Assembly (NCBI GenBank): GCA_029266835.1
Contig: JAQSWD010000003.1
Coordinates: 1-64,000, forward strand
Reading direction: 5' to 3'
Length of the DNA: 64,000 nt
From: Steroidobacteraceae bacterium
GTDB lineage: Bacteria > Pseudomonadota > Gammaproteobacteria > Steroidobacterales > Steroidobacteraceae
Of the stretch, positions 41,346 through 49,910 are shown in pieces. Both the position numbers and the translations under genes were made by a program. Position 1 is the first letter of the stretch. Each line of letters opens with the position of its first letter. The notes beneath the pieces were generated by a model, which made no database searches, was not told the DNA's origin, and saw nothing but the letters and a program-made list of their open reading frames with translations.

Positions 41346-42305
41346 ATGAAAACTGCCTTGCACATCCCACACCATGCCCGCACCTTGATCGCCAGCGCAT
41401 TGCTCGCCGTTCTGACCACCTCGGCCAGCGCCGGTGGCCATGCGAAGCCCGTCAAGCCCGAGTTCAACACCGCCACGCTCGTGGCAGAGGTCAGCGTCCC
41501 GGGTTTTGGTGACGGCTGCCCCATCGAAAGTGCCGATGGCCTGAGCCTCTTCATTGCGTCGAACCGACCCGGCACTTTCGGTGGCAACGACATCTGGGCC
41601 GCAGACCGTTCGCGTATCGACGCGCCGTTTTCCGAGCCGCGCAATCTGGGCGCGCCCATCAACACTTCGTCCGCCGACTTTTGCCCCACGCCGGTGATGG
41701 GCCGGTCGCTGTTCTTCGTGTCCGAGCGTCCCGGCGATGGCACGGGGCACACGCCCTGTGGCGGAGGTGACATCTATCTATCGCGACAGAGCCCGGCGGG
41801 TGGATGGAGTGCGCCGGTGATGCTCGAGTGCGCTCCCAAAGGCCCCAACTTCCCGGGTGGTGAACGCAGCCCGTCACTGGTGGAGACCTGGTTCGGCACC
41901 TTCCTGTTCTACTCGAGCAATGGCGAGGGCGGTGACCAGGACATCTACATGAGCCGCATGGAGCGTGACGGCAGCTTCGGCCCCGGCCGCGTGGTGAAGG
42001 AACTGAGCACCGAGTTCGAAGACATCATGCCCAACGTGCGCGCGCGCGAGGATGGCAGCTTTGAAATCGTGTTCAGCTCGAACCGCCCGACGTGGGGACG
42101 GGGGCAGGCCGCGTTCGGCCTGCAGGACGTGTACATCTCGCAGTCGTGGTGGCTCACCGGGGCGTGGTCGGCGCCGAAGAACCTTGGCAATACGGTGAAC
42201 ACCTCGGGTGTGGAGCAGCGGTCGACGTTGTCGAAGGATGGCCAGCGGCTGTATTTCGGGCGCGACGGTGACATCTTCATGAGCACGAGGAGCGGCAAGC
42301 ACTGA
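41346..42305 (+). CDS. secreted PD40-type beta-propeller protein
   Basis: About 319 residues starting at MKTALHIPHHARTLIASALL with a signal peptide cut after SASA. The rest has repeated WD40-like (PD40/TolB-type) blades: SADGLSLFIASNRPGTFGGND, FFVSERPGDGTG, FLFYSSNGEGGDQDIYMSRM, FEIVFSSNRP and STLSKDGQRLYFGRDGDIFMS. Such propellers bind proteins or glycans in the periplasm. The track ORF starting at 41115 overlaps urcA out of frame and includes a non-coding leader. No partner is evident. Confidence 0.88.
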   Translation: MKTALHIPHHARTLIASALLAVLTTSASAGGHAKPVKPEFNTATLVAEVSVPGFGDGCPIESADGLSLFIASNRPGTFGGNDIWAADRSRIDAPFSEPRNLGAPINTSSADFCPTPVMGRSLFFVSERPGDGTGHTPCGGGDIYLSRQSPAGGWSAPVMLECAPKGPNFPGGERSPSLVETWFGTFLFYSSNGEGGDQDIYMSRMERDGSFGPGRVVKELSTEFEDIMPNVRAREDGSFEIVFSSNRPTWGRGQAAFGLQDVYISQSWWLTGAWSAPKNLGNTVNTSGVEQRSTLSKDGQRLYFGRDGDIFMSTRSGKH

Positions 42306-42315
42306 CAGGCGTTGC

Positions 42316-42627
42316 TTGGGTGGGCCGGCGTGGTGGAGCACCATCACGCCGATCTTCCAGGCGACCAGCCACACCTCCTTCCACCTGCAATCCGGGAAGC
42401 TGACCTCGCTGACATTTATCCAGTGTCCAAAGGGACTGCGACTCATCGAAGCGCGGGATCTCGTCCAGGGCCAGGGATGGCTGGTCAGTCGCGGGGCGTT
42501 CGAAGTAGGCTATGACAGCGTCTCGCGTTTCACGCGGGAGTCCGGAAGATTAGACGGCGCGCCGCTAGACAGGATGCGCTGCGGCGCACGCGGATTGCGG
42601 GTCACAAACAGGAATCGCGAGCACTGA
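42316..42627 (+). CDS. doubtful small ORF in the gap before the DUF1801 gene
   Basis: The 321-nt stretch between the PD40 protein and the DUF1801 protein contains a 103-residue ORF whose TGA shares its A with the next ATG (TGATG), the geometry of coupled genes. The translation has a middle part (FHLQSGKLTSLTFIQCPKGLR...) that looks protein-like and an Arg-rich end that does not. No family is recognised. It could be a real small gene, a remnant of one, or a chance ORF; I see no other feature in this gap. Confidence 0.3.
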   Translation: MGGPAWWSTITPIFQATSHTSFHLQSGKLTSLTFIQCPKGLRLIEARDLVQGQGWLVSRGAFEVGYDSVSRFTRESGRLDGAPLDRMRCGARGLRVTNRNREH

Positions 42628-43184
42628 TGGCGAAAGCGAAACCCCGAAAGAAATCCCCGGCGGCCAAGGCTGCCAAAGCTGCCACGCCGGCCAAGTCTGC
42701 AAGGCCGGCCAAACTACCAAAGCGCAAGGTCGCCCAGAAGGCAGCCGGCAAGGGTGGCCGGCCCAAGCTGCCGAAGAACGAGAATGGCGTGGTACTGCTC
42801 GCGGGCGGCAATCCGCAGGTCGCCAAGGCCGATGGCGACGCGCCCGTCCAGCACTACATCGCCAACATGCCGGGGTGGAAGAGCACGCAGGGCAGGAAAC
42901 TCGACGCACTCATCACGCGTACCGTCCCCGCGGTGCGCAAGGCAGTGAAGTGGAACTCGCCCTTCTATGGCATCGAAGGCCAAGGCTGGTTCCTGGCGTT
43001 CCACGTGTTCACGAAGTACATCAAGGTCCACTTTTTCAGAGGCCGGTCACTCGAGCCCCCGCCGCCCGTGCCCAGCTCGGAGCCCCGCGCCCGGTACGTC
43101 CACATCGATGAAGGGGGCTTCGATGACGCCCAGATGACGGAGTGGATCAAGCAGGCGGCCGCCATCCCGGGCTGGATGGCGTAA
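42627..43184 (+). CDS. DUF1801 (YdhG-like) protein with a histone H1-like N-terminal tail
   Basis: 185 residues. The first 45 are almost only Lys, Ala, Pro, Arg and Ser (AKAKPRKKSPAAKAAKAATP...), like bacterial H1-type tails. The rest is a DUF1801 domain: YIANMPGWKSTQGRKLDALITRTVPAVRKAVKWNSPFYGIEG...FLAFHVFTKYIKVHFFRG. DUF1801 proteins are small alpha/beta proteins, some linked to iron or stress, none with a firm activity. The tail suggests DNA or RNA binding. It may be translationally coupled to the doubtful ORF before it. Confidence 0.85.
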   Translation: MAKAKPRKKSPAAKAAKAATPAKSARPAKLPKRKVAQKAAGKGGRPKLPKNENGVVLLAGGNPQVAKADGDAPVQHYIANMPGWKSTQGRKLDALITRTVPAVRKAVKWNSPFYGIEGQGWFLAFHVFTKYIKVHFFRGRSLEPPPPVPSSEPRARYVHIDEGGFDDAQMTEWIKQAAAIPGWMA

Positions 43185-43284
43185 GGGCGGCCGGCCCGAC
43201 TATTTGTAGCTAGCCGCGCAACCAAAAGGGCGGGCAGGCCGTCTAGATCTGACAACCCCGGTCACCCATGCGAAAGTCGCGGCC

Positions 43285-43971
43285 ATGATCACGCTGCACG
43301 ATATCCACAAGTACTACCGGACCGGCGACCAACCGCTGCATGTGCTGAAGGGCGTCGACCTTCACATCAGGGAGGGCGAGCTCGTGGCCATCATGGGATC
43401 GTCCGGCTCGGGCAAGTCCACGTTGCTGAACATCCTGGGTGTACTCGATTCTTTCGACCGCGGCACCTACACACTGGCCGGACAGGCCATCGGCAATCTC
43501 AGCGAAACCGATTCGGCGCGCCTGCGCAACCGGCTGCTGGGCTTCGTGTTCCAGTCCTTCAACCTGCTGCCATTCAAGAACGCGGCCGAGAACGTGGCGC
43601 TGCCGCTGTACTACCAGGGCGTGGGCCGCAAGGAGCGCAACTACCGCGCCGAGAAATTCCTGGACATGGTGGGCCTGTCGGACCGCAAGACCTTCATGCC
43701 CAACCAGCTCTCGGGCGGACAGAAACAACGCGTGGCCATCGCGCGTGCGCTGGTCGCCGGCCCCAAGGTGATCCTGGCCGATGAACCCACAGGCGCGCTC
43801 GACAGCAAGACCACGCAGGAGATCATGGCGCTGCTCAAGGAGATCCACTCGCGCGGCAACACGCTCATCATCGTCACGCACGAGCAGGACGTCGCCAATC
43901 AGACCGAGCGGCAGATCATCCTCAAGGACGGCATGGTGGCCACCTCGCACACGCAACCCCAGGCGGCCTGA
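43285..43971 (+). CDS. MacB-like ABC transporter ATP-binding protein
   Basis: 228 residues with Walker [13 protein letters not shown], signature [15 protein letters not shown] and Walker [13 protein letters not shown], plus the H-loop IVTHEQDVA. The [25 protein letters not shown] opening and the [12 protein letters not shown] region are those of the LolD/MacB branch, which powers mechanotransmission exporters rather than classical pumps. It is the first gene of a four-gene operon; the first permease begins 3 nt after its stop. Confidence 0.93.
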   Translation: MITLHDIHKYYRTGDQPLHVLKGVDLHIREGELVAIMGSSGSGKSTLLNILGVLDSFDRGTYTLAGQAIGNLSETDSARLRNRLLGFVFQSFNLLPFKNAAENVALPLYYQGVGRKERNYRAEKFLDMVGLSDRKTFMPNQLSGGQKQRVAIARALVAGPKVILADEPTGALDSKTTQEIMALLKEIHSRGNTLIIVTHEQDVANQTERQIILKDGMVATSHTQPQAA

Positions 43972-43974
43972 CAG

Positions 43975-45213
43975 ATGCTCGACGGGCTGCAGGAAATCCT
44001 GTTCACGCTGCGGCAGAACAAGCTGCGCACGCTGCTCACGGCGTTCGGCGTGTTCTGGGGCATTTTCATGCTCATCCTGTTGTTGGGCGCTGGCCGTGGA
44101 ATGCAGAACGGCATCTGGCAGGACTTCGGTTCCGACGTGCTCGATTTCTTCATCGTCTGGACCGCCGAGACCAGCGTGCCCTACCGCGGCATGGCCTCGG
44201 GACGCCAGATCACGTTCACGCTGGCGGACATCGAAGCCGTCAAACAACAGGTGTCCGGCATCCGCCTGATCTCCGCTGAGCGATTTGCGCAGAACGGCAA
44301 CGTGAATTACGGCCGCAAGGCGAGCAACGGCCAGATCCTGGGCGTCCCCGACGAATACTTCCAGGTCAAAGACGACGTCCCGTTCAACTTCGGCCGCAAG
44401 GTCAACCCGCTCGACCAGGACGAGAGCCGCAAGGTGGTCTTGTTAGGCAAGGCCGTGGCGGACCGGCTGTTCGCCGCGAACGAAGACCCCGTCGGCAAGG
44501 AAGTGCGCGTCAAGGACGTGGTGATGAAAGTCGTGGGCGTCTTCTACGACAAGGGCGGCCGCGGCCAGAACTCCGAACGCGTGCTGATGCCCATCTCGAC
44601 CATGCAGAAGATGTATGGCGGCGGCGAGATCACCGACAACATCTGGGTGCGCCCGCTGCCGGGTGTCGACCCGTTCGAGCTCGAAAAGCAGGTGCTCGAG
44701 GTGCTCAAGCGCCGGCACGACGTGTCGCCGGACGATCGGCGCGGCATCAACTCCTTCAACATGGCCATGCCGGCGCAGAGCGTCAACAGCCTGTTCGTCG
44801 GCATCACCGTTTTCATCTGGTTCGTGGGCCTGGGCACGCTGATGGCAGGCATCGTCGGCATCAGCAACATCATGATCATCACGGTGAAGGAGCGCACCAA
44901 GGAGATAGGTGTCCGCAAGGCGCTGGGCGCCACACCGTTCTCGATCGTCAGCACGCTGCTGCTGGAGTCGACGCTGGTGACGGCGGTCGCGGGCTACATC
45001 GGCCTGGTCTGCGGTGTGGGCCTGCTCGAGCTGGTCTCGTTCACCTTGCGCAAGGCCGGCGTGGTGTTGCCGTACTTCCTCAACCCCGAGGTGGATTTCG
45101 GCGTCGCTATCACCGCCATCATGCTGCTGGTGGGCGTCGGCGTTCTCGCCGGGCTCGCACCGGCCGTGCGCGCCGCACGCATCACGCCCATCGAAGCCAT
45201 GCGGGCGGAATGA
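43975..45213 (+). CDS. MacB-like ABC permease, first of a tandem pair
   Basis: 412 residues with the MacB_PCD/FtsX layout: one N-terminal helix (TAFGVFWGIFMLILLLGAGRG), a periplasmic domain of about 240 residues, then three C-terminal helices starting near 275. The intracellular coupling segment is VKERTKEIGVRKALGATP. It shares this pattern with the next gene, with which it must form a heterodimer or alternative homodimer. The stop TGA at 45211-45213 is immediately followed by the ATG of the second permease. Confidence 0.93.
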   Translation: MLDGLQEILFTLRQNKLRTLLTAFGVFWGIFMLILLLGAGRGMQNGIWQDFGSDVLDFFIVWTAETSVPYRGMASGRQITFTLADIEAVKQQVSGIRLISAERFAQNGNVNYGRKASNGQILGVPDEYFQVKDDVPFNFGRKVNPLDQDESRKVVLLGKAVADRLFAANEDPVGKEVRVKDVVMKVVGVFYDKGGRGQNSERVLMPISTMQKMYGGGEITDNIWVRPLPGVDPFELEKQVLEVLKRRHDVSPDDRRGINSFNMAMPAQSVNSLFVGITVFIWFVGLGTLMAGIVGISNIMIITVKERTKEIGVRKALGATPFSIVSTLLLESTLVTAVAGYIGLVCGVGLLELVSFTLRKAGVVLPYFLNPEVDFGVAITAIMLLVGVGVLAGLAPAVRAARITPIEAMRAE

Positions 45214-46479
45214 ATGGCGCTCGTCGACGTCGACAAGTGGCGGGAGATCTTCAGCACGCTGGGCCGGCACAAGCTGCGCACGGGGCTCACCGCCTTCGGC
45301 GTGTTCTGGGGCATTTTCATGCTCACGGTGCTGCTGGGCGCGGGAAAGGGTTTCCAGAACGGCGTCATCGACGGCTTTCCGCGAGCGCGTAACACCATTT
45401 TCGTCTGGAGCCAGGGCGCCACGCAGATTCCCTACGAAGGGCTTCCCACCGGCCGCTTCATGCAGTTCACGCCGGAAGACGTCGAGGCCATACGCAAGGA
45501 AATCCCCACCGTGGCCTTCGTGCGCGGGCAGAACTCCGTGGGCGTCTGGGGCGGTAGCGGTTCTTACGTCGTCAGGAAATCGAAGAGCGGCACCTTTGGC
45601 GTGTCGGGCGGTTTCGCCGGTGTAGAGGACATCAACTCCATGCGCGTCATCGACGGGCGCTCGATCAACGCGCTCGACGAGCAGCAACGGCGCAAGGTGG
45701 CGTTGATCGGGCAGCGCGTCCGCGACCAGCTGTTCGCGCCCGGCGAAAACGTCATCGGCCAGGACATCACCATCAGCGGCATCGCCTTCACCGTGGTCGG
45801 CGTCTACCGGTCGACACAGGATGGCAACCAGCAACAGGAAGAAGAGCGGCTCTATCTACCCAACGACACGCTGCGCAAGACCTTCAACCAGCCGGGCATC
45901 GGCAGCTTCGTGATACTGCCCAAAGAGGGCGTGCAGGCGAAGGCGACCGAGGACGAGATCAAGGCGCTGCTCGCCCGTCGGAAGAAGGTGAGCCCGGATG
46001 ACAAGGGCGTGTTCGGCAGCTTCAACATGCAGGAGCAGTTCGAGAAGGTAGGCGGCCTGCTGACCGGCATCAACATCTTCAGCTGGGTGGTCGCCATTGG
46101 CACGATTTTCGCGGGCGCCGTGGGCGTCGGAAACATCATGCTCATCGTGGTCAAGGAGCGCACGCGCGAGATCGGGTTGCGCAAGGCGCTGGGCGCGACG
46201 CCGGGGTCGATCGTGTGGATGATCATGCAGGAGTCCGTGTTCATCACGGCCATGGCCGGGTACCTGGGACTGGCGCTCGGAACCTTCCTCATCGAGGGCA
46301 TCGCGAAGCTGCTCAACGCCAGCGGTGGCGGTGGGCGGTTCTTCACGAATCCCCAGGTGGATTTCTCGACGGCGCTGGTTGCGTTGGCCGTGCTCGTGGT
46401 GTCGGGCGTGCTGGCATCGCTGATGCCGGCGGCGAAGGCCGCGGCCGTGAATCCCATCGTGGCGCTGCAAGACGAGTAA
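45214..46479 (+). CDS. MacB-like ABC permease, second of a tandem pair
   Basis: 421 residues with the same architecture as its neighbour: TAFGVFWGIFMLTVLLGAGKG helix, large periplasmic domain, and a C-terminal FtsX block with VKERTREIGLRKALGATPGS. The two are clearly paralogues from a tandem duplication and have diverged in the periplasmic domain (this copy contains VSGGFAGVEDINSMRVIDGR). The gene starts directly at the preceding stop and is followed by the adaptor gene after 22 nt. A CTATCTAC word encodes LYLP. Confidence 0.93.
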   Translation: MALVDVDKWREIFSTLGRHKLRTGLTAFGVFWGIFMLTVLLGAGKGFQNGVIDGFPRARNTIFVWSQGATQIPYEGLPTGRFMQFTPEDVEAIRKEIPTVAFVRGQNSVGVWGGSGSYVVRKSKSGTFGVSGGFAGVEDINSMRVIDGRSINALDEQQRRKVALIGQRVRDQLFAPGENVIGQDITISGIAFTVVGVYRSTQDGNQQQEEERLYLPNDTLRKTFNQPGIGSFVILPKEGVQAKATEDEIKALLARRKKVSPDDKGVFGSFNMQEQFEKVGGLLTGINIFSWVVAIGTIFAGAVGVGNIMLIVVKERTREIGLRKALGATPGSIVWMIMQESVFITAMAGYLGLALGTFLIEGIAKLLNASGGGGRFFTNPQVDFSTALVALAVLVVSGVLASLMPAAKAAAVNPIVALQDE

Positions 46480-46501
46480 CCAACCAGAAGAAGCGGGTGA
46501 C

Positions 46502-47575
46502 ATGAAAAAGTTCTTCAAGTGGATTGTGCTGGCCCTCCTCGCGGTGCTGTTCGTGGGCACGCTGGTGTTCCTGTATCGCAAATCGCAGGCGGCGCCGGTG
46601 GTCTACCAGGTCGAAGCGCCGGCCAAGATGACCATCGTCAAGAAGACGGTGGCAACGGGCAAGGTGATCCCGCGGCGCGAGATCGAAGTGAAGTCGCAGG
46701 TGTCCGGCGTCGTGGACAAACTGTACGTCACCGCCGGCCAGACCGTGAAGAAGGGCGCCGTCATCGCCCGCATCTCGCTTCGGCCCAACATGCTGAACGT
46801 CAACCAGGCGCAGGCGCAGCTTCTGTCCGCGCGCACCAGCCTGCAGAAGCAGGCCGCCGATCTCGAGCGCTACAAGAAGCTGCGCGAGCAGCGGCTGATC
46901 TCGGATCTCGACTTCAATCAGCACGCCACCGATTACAAGCTTCAGCAGGAAGCCGTGCAGGCCGCGGAAGACACGCTGCTGTTGTTGCGCACCGGCCAGA
47001 CGCGCAATGCCAGCAACGTCTCCAACATGATCCCGGCCACGATCGACGGCACCGTGCTCGACGTTCCCTTCAAGGAAGGTTCGTTCATCCTCGAAACCAG
47101 CACCTTTCAGGCCGGCACCACCATCGCCACGCTGGCCGACATGAACGACATGATCTTCGAAGGCCTGGTCGACGAGTCCGAAGTGGGCAAGTTGCGCACC
47201 GGCATGGAACTGGTGCTCAACATCGGCGCGCTGGAAGGCAAGCCGTTCAAGGCCACGCTGGAGTACATCTCGCCCAAGGGCGTGACCGACCAGGGCGCCA
47301 TCAAGTTCACCATCCGCGCGGCCGTGACACTCGACCAAGAGCTGTTCCTGCGCTCCAACTACAGCGCCAACGCGGACATCGTGCTCGACAAGCGCGAGGA
47401 TGTGCTCGGCATCAACGAGAAGAACCTGATCATCGAGGACAAGAAGACCTTCGTCGAAGTCGAGACCGCGCCGCAGCGGTTCGAGAAGCGGGAGATCCAG
47501 ACCGGCCTTTCGGATGGCATCAACATCGAAGTGGTGTCGGGAATCGCGGCCGAAGACAAGATCAAGAAACGATAG
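46502..47575 (+). CDS. periplasmic adaptor (MacA/HlyD-like membrane fusion protein)
   Basis: 357 residues. One N-terminal helix (FKWIVLALLAVLFVGTLVFLYRK) anchors it. The lipoyl/barrel-sandwich half follows (GKVIPRREIEVKSQVSGVVDKLYVTAGQTVKKG), then a helical hairpin (about 105-165, QAQAQLLSARTSLQKQAADLERYKKLREQRL), the second lipoyl half (IDGTVLDVPFKEGSFI) and a beta barrel. It links the MacB-type permeases to an outer-membrane channel encoded elsewhere. The Shine-Dalgarno is weak (GAAG). Confidence 0.92.
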   Translation: MKKFFKWIVLALLAVLFVGTLVFLYRKSQAAPVVYQVEAPAKMTIVKKTVATGKVIPRREIEVKSQVSGVVDKLYVTAGQTVKKGAVIARISLRPNMLNVNQAQAQLLSARTSLQKQAADLERYKKLREQRLISDLDFNQHATDYKLQQEAVQAAEDTLLLLRTGQTRNASNVSNMIPATIDGTVLDVPFKEGSFILETSTFQAGTTIATLADMNDMIFEGLVDESEVGKLRTGMELVLNIGALEGKPFKATLEYISPKGVTDQGAIKFTIRAAVTLDQELFLRSNYSANADIVLDKREDVLGINEKNLIIEDKKTFVEVETAPQRFEKREIQTGLSDGINIEVVSGIAAEDKIKKR

Positions 47576-47775
47576 CCGGGGAACTCGCGCCGCTGGCTGA
47601 CAGACTGAACAGGTTGTCGCGCCGAAGCTGGCGCCAACCCACGGCCAACCCTCTGTGAAAGTCCATGGCCCACTCCAGTTCTCGTCGCAAAACGCTCCGG
47701 CATCTCGCGTGGGTTGCCGGTGCCCTGTCCGTGAATTCGGCTCTCTCGCGGCCGGCGGGAGCAAAGGTACGTTCA

Positions 47776-48540
47776 ATGCGGGTATTCATCACCGGTTCCA
47801 CCGATGGTCTCGGTCGCGGCGCCGCCGAAACGTTGATGAAGGATGGCCACCAGGTGGTGTTGCACGCGCGCTCGCAAGATCGCGCCGCAGCCCTCGCGGA
47901 GCTCGCGCCTCGGGCGGCCGGTGTCGCCATCGGCGATCTGGCGAGCGCCGAACAGACGCGCTCGCTCGCCGACCAGGTCAACAAGATCGGGCGGATGGAC
48001 GCGGTCATCCACAACGCCGGCATCTACCGCGAGCCCGGTCGTGGGGCGACGCCGGAGAAACATGCCAAGGTGCTGGCGGTGAACGTGCTCGCACCCTATC
48101 TACTCACCGGTCTCATCGAACGGCCCGCGCGGCTGGTGTACCTCAGCAGCAGCATGCACTTCGGTGGCGAGGGTTCATTGAGCGACATCGACTGGACCGA
48201 GCGCCGCTGGGACACGAACCGCGCCTACTCGGAGAGCAAGCTCCACGTCACCGCGCTTGCTTTCGCCGTGGCGCGTCACTGGCCGAACGTTTTGAGCAAC
48301 GCCGTGGACCCCGGCTGGGTACCGACGAAGATGGGCGGCCGCGGCGCGCCCGATGACCTCCAGCAAGGGCACCTGACCCAGACATGGCTGGCGGTCAGCG
48401 ATGACGCGAAAGCGAAAGTCAGCGGGAAATACTGGCATCACCGCGAACAGCGGCGGCCAGCCGCCCAGGCGCTGGACACGGGATTCCAGGATGAGCTGAT
48501 CGTGAAACTCGCCGAGCTCACGGGCTACAAACTCTTTTGA
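47776..48540 (+). CDS. SDR family NAD(P)-dependent oxidoreductase
   Basis: About 254 residues from MRVFITGSTDGLGRGAAETL. The cofactor motif TGSTDGLG, the VIHNAGIYR strand and the catalytic YSESK (Tyr and Lys) identify a classical short-chain dehydrogenase/reductase. The ORF track begins at 47665 and adds 37 residues that look like a Tat signal by chance (RRKTLRHLAWVAGAL); I prefer the internal ATG because the Rossmann fold starts there. It is coupled to the amine oxidase by a TTGA overlap. A CTATCTAC word encodes PYLL. Confidence 0.88.
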   Translation: MRVFITGSTDGLGRGAAETLMKDGHQVVLHARSQDRAAALAELAPRAAGVAIGDLASAEQTRSLADQVNKIGRMDAVIHNAGIYREPGRGATPEKHAKVLAVNVLAPYLLTGLIERPARLVYLSSSMHFGGEGSLSDIDWTERRWDTNRAYSESKLHVTALAFAVARHWPNVLSNAVDPGWVPTKMGGRGAPDDLQQGHLTQTWLAVSDDAKAKVSGKYWHHREQRRPAAQALDTGFQDELIVKLAELTGYKLF

Positions 48541-49769
48541 GCGTGGACGTCGACATCGTCATCGTCGGGGGCGGCGCCGCCGGCATCGGCGCCGCGCGGC
48601 GTCTGGCGCGAAGCGGCGCATCGGTGTTGTTGCTGGAGGCGGAGTCCCGCCTCGGTGGACGTGCGTGGACCCACGGCCTTCGCGGCCTGACTATCGATCT
48701 GGGCTGCGGCTGGCTGCATTCCGCCGAACAGAATTCGTGGGCCGCCCTCGCGCGTGATGCGGACATCCCGCTGGACCTGAGCTCGCCCGCCTGGGGCAAG
48801 CAGTTTCGCGACCTGGGCTTTCCGCCGGCCGAACAAGCCGAGGCACGCGAGGCCTTCACGCAATGGATGCGGCGCATGTCTGAAACCCCACCCGCCAGCG
48901 ATTGCGCGGCGGACGCTCTCGATGAGCGGAGCCCGTGGAATGCCTACATCCGCGCGATCGCGGGCTTCATCAGTGGCGCGCCGCTCGAGCGGCTCTCGGT
49001 GGCGGACTACGTGACCTACGATGAAACGTCCACGGACTTCAACTGGCGCGTGCGCAGCGGCCTTGGTGCGCTGGTCGCTGGCAGCCTGCCGCAAAACATT
49101 CGCGTCAGACTCGCCACGCCCGCGGATGCCATCGCGCTCAACGCCGAAGGCGTCACGGTGACGACCGCATCGGGCGCGTTGAAAGCGCGCGCCGCGCTGC
49201 TCAGCGTCTCCACGCATGTGCTGGCCGGTGACACGATCAAACTACCGCCCGGCCTGGATGCCTGGCGCGAAGCTGCCACGAAACTGCCGCTGGGCCGCAA
49301 CGAAAAACTCTTCCTCGAGATTCCGGCAGATAGCCCGTTCGAGCCGGAGACACAGGTTTATGGCGACCCGCGGAATTCGCGCACCGGCGCGTACTACCTC
49401 AGGCCCTTCGGCTGGCCGGTCGTCGAATGTTTTCTCGGCGGTGAAGGCGCCGGCGTCGTCGAAGACGAAGGCCCGGCCGCAGGGTTCGCGTTCGCGCTGG
49501 ATCAACTGGTCAATCTGTTCGGCGCGCAGGTGCGAGGGCAATTGAAGCCCTTGGTGGCCTCCAGCTGGGGCCGCATGCAACGCATCGGCGGCGCCTACAG
49601 CTACGCCTTGCCCACTCACGCGGCGGCGCGCGGAATTTTGGCGCGGCCCTTCGAGCAGTGCATCTTCTTCGCCGGCGAGGCCACGAGCGTAGGGGACTTT
49701 TCCACCGCTCATGGCGCGCATGATAGTGGCGTCCGAGCGGCCGAAGAGATTCTCGCCACGCTTCCGTGA
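48537..49769 (+). CDS. FAD-dependent amine oxidase family protein
   Basis: About 410 residues. The FAD Rossmann motif DIVIVGGGAAGIGAARRLA, then LLLEAESRLGGRAWT, is the flavin amine oxidase hallmark. The FAD-contacting end is CIFFAGEATSVGDFSTAHGAHDSGVRAAEEI. The middle is the variable substrate domain. Members oxidise amines or polyamines or desaturate carotenoid-like substrates. The start is TTG at 48537 (overlapping the SDR stop) or GTG at 48543. With the SDR it forms a coupled pair of redox genes; pathway unknown. Confidence 0.9.
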   Translation: MSVDVDIVIVGGGAAGIGAARRLARSGASVLLLEAESRLGGRAWTHGLRGLTIDLGCGWLHSAEQNSWAALARDADIPLDLSSPAWGKQFRDLGFPPAEQAEAREAFTQWMRRMSETPPASDCAADALDERSPWNAYIRAIAGFISGAPLERLSVADYVTYDETSTDFNWRVRSGLGALVAGSLPQNIRVRLATPADAIALNAEGVTVTTASGALKARAALLSVSTHVLAGDTIKLPPGLDAWREAATKLPLGRNEKLFLEIPADSPFEPETQVYGDPRNSRTGAYYLRPFGWPVVECFLGGEGAGVVEDEGPAAGFAFALDQLVNLFGAQVRGQLKPLVASSWGRMQRIGGAYSYALPTHAAARGILARPFEQCIFFAGEATSVGDFSTAHGAHDSGVRAAEEILATLP

Positions 49770-49910
49770 ACGCTGCGTTATATTGAGCGCGCGGAACAAG
49801 CCGCACCCGGGTCCGCGGGCAGGGTTGAACCCACTTGTGCTTCTGACAAACAGCAAACCTTTATGCAGCCGGCGCTGCGGACCATCCGGCGTCAATGCAT
49901 GGAGGTTTTC

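Noticed and set aside
47665-47775. Tat-like N-terminal extension of the SDR protein
   Set aside because: The SDR Rossmann fold begins exactly at the internal ATG 47776, and SDR enzymes of this kind are cytosolic.
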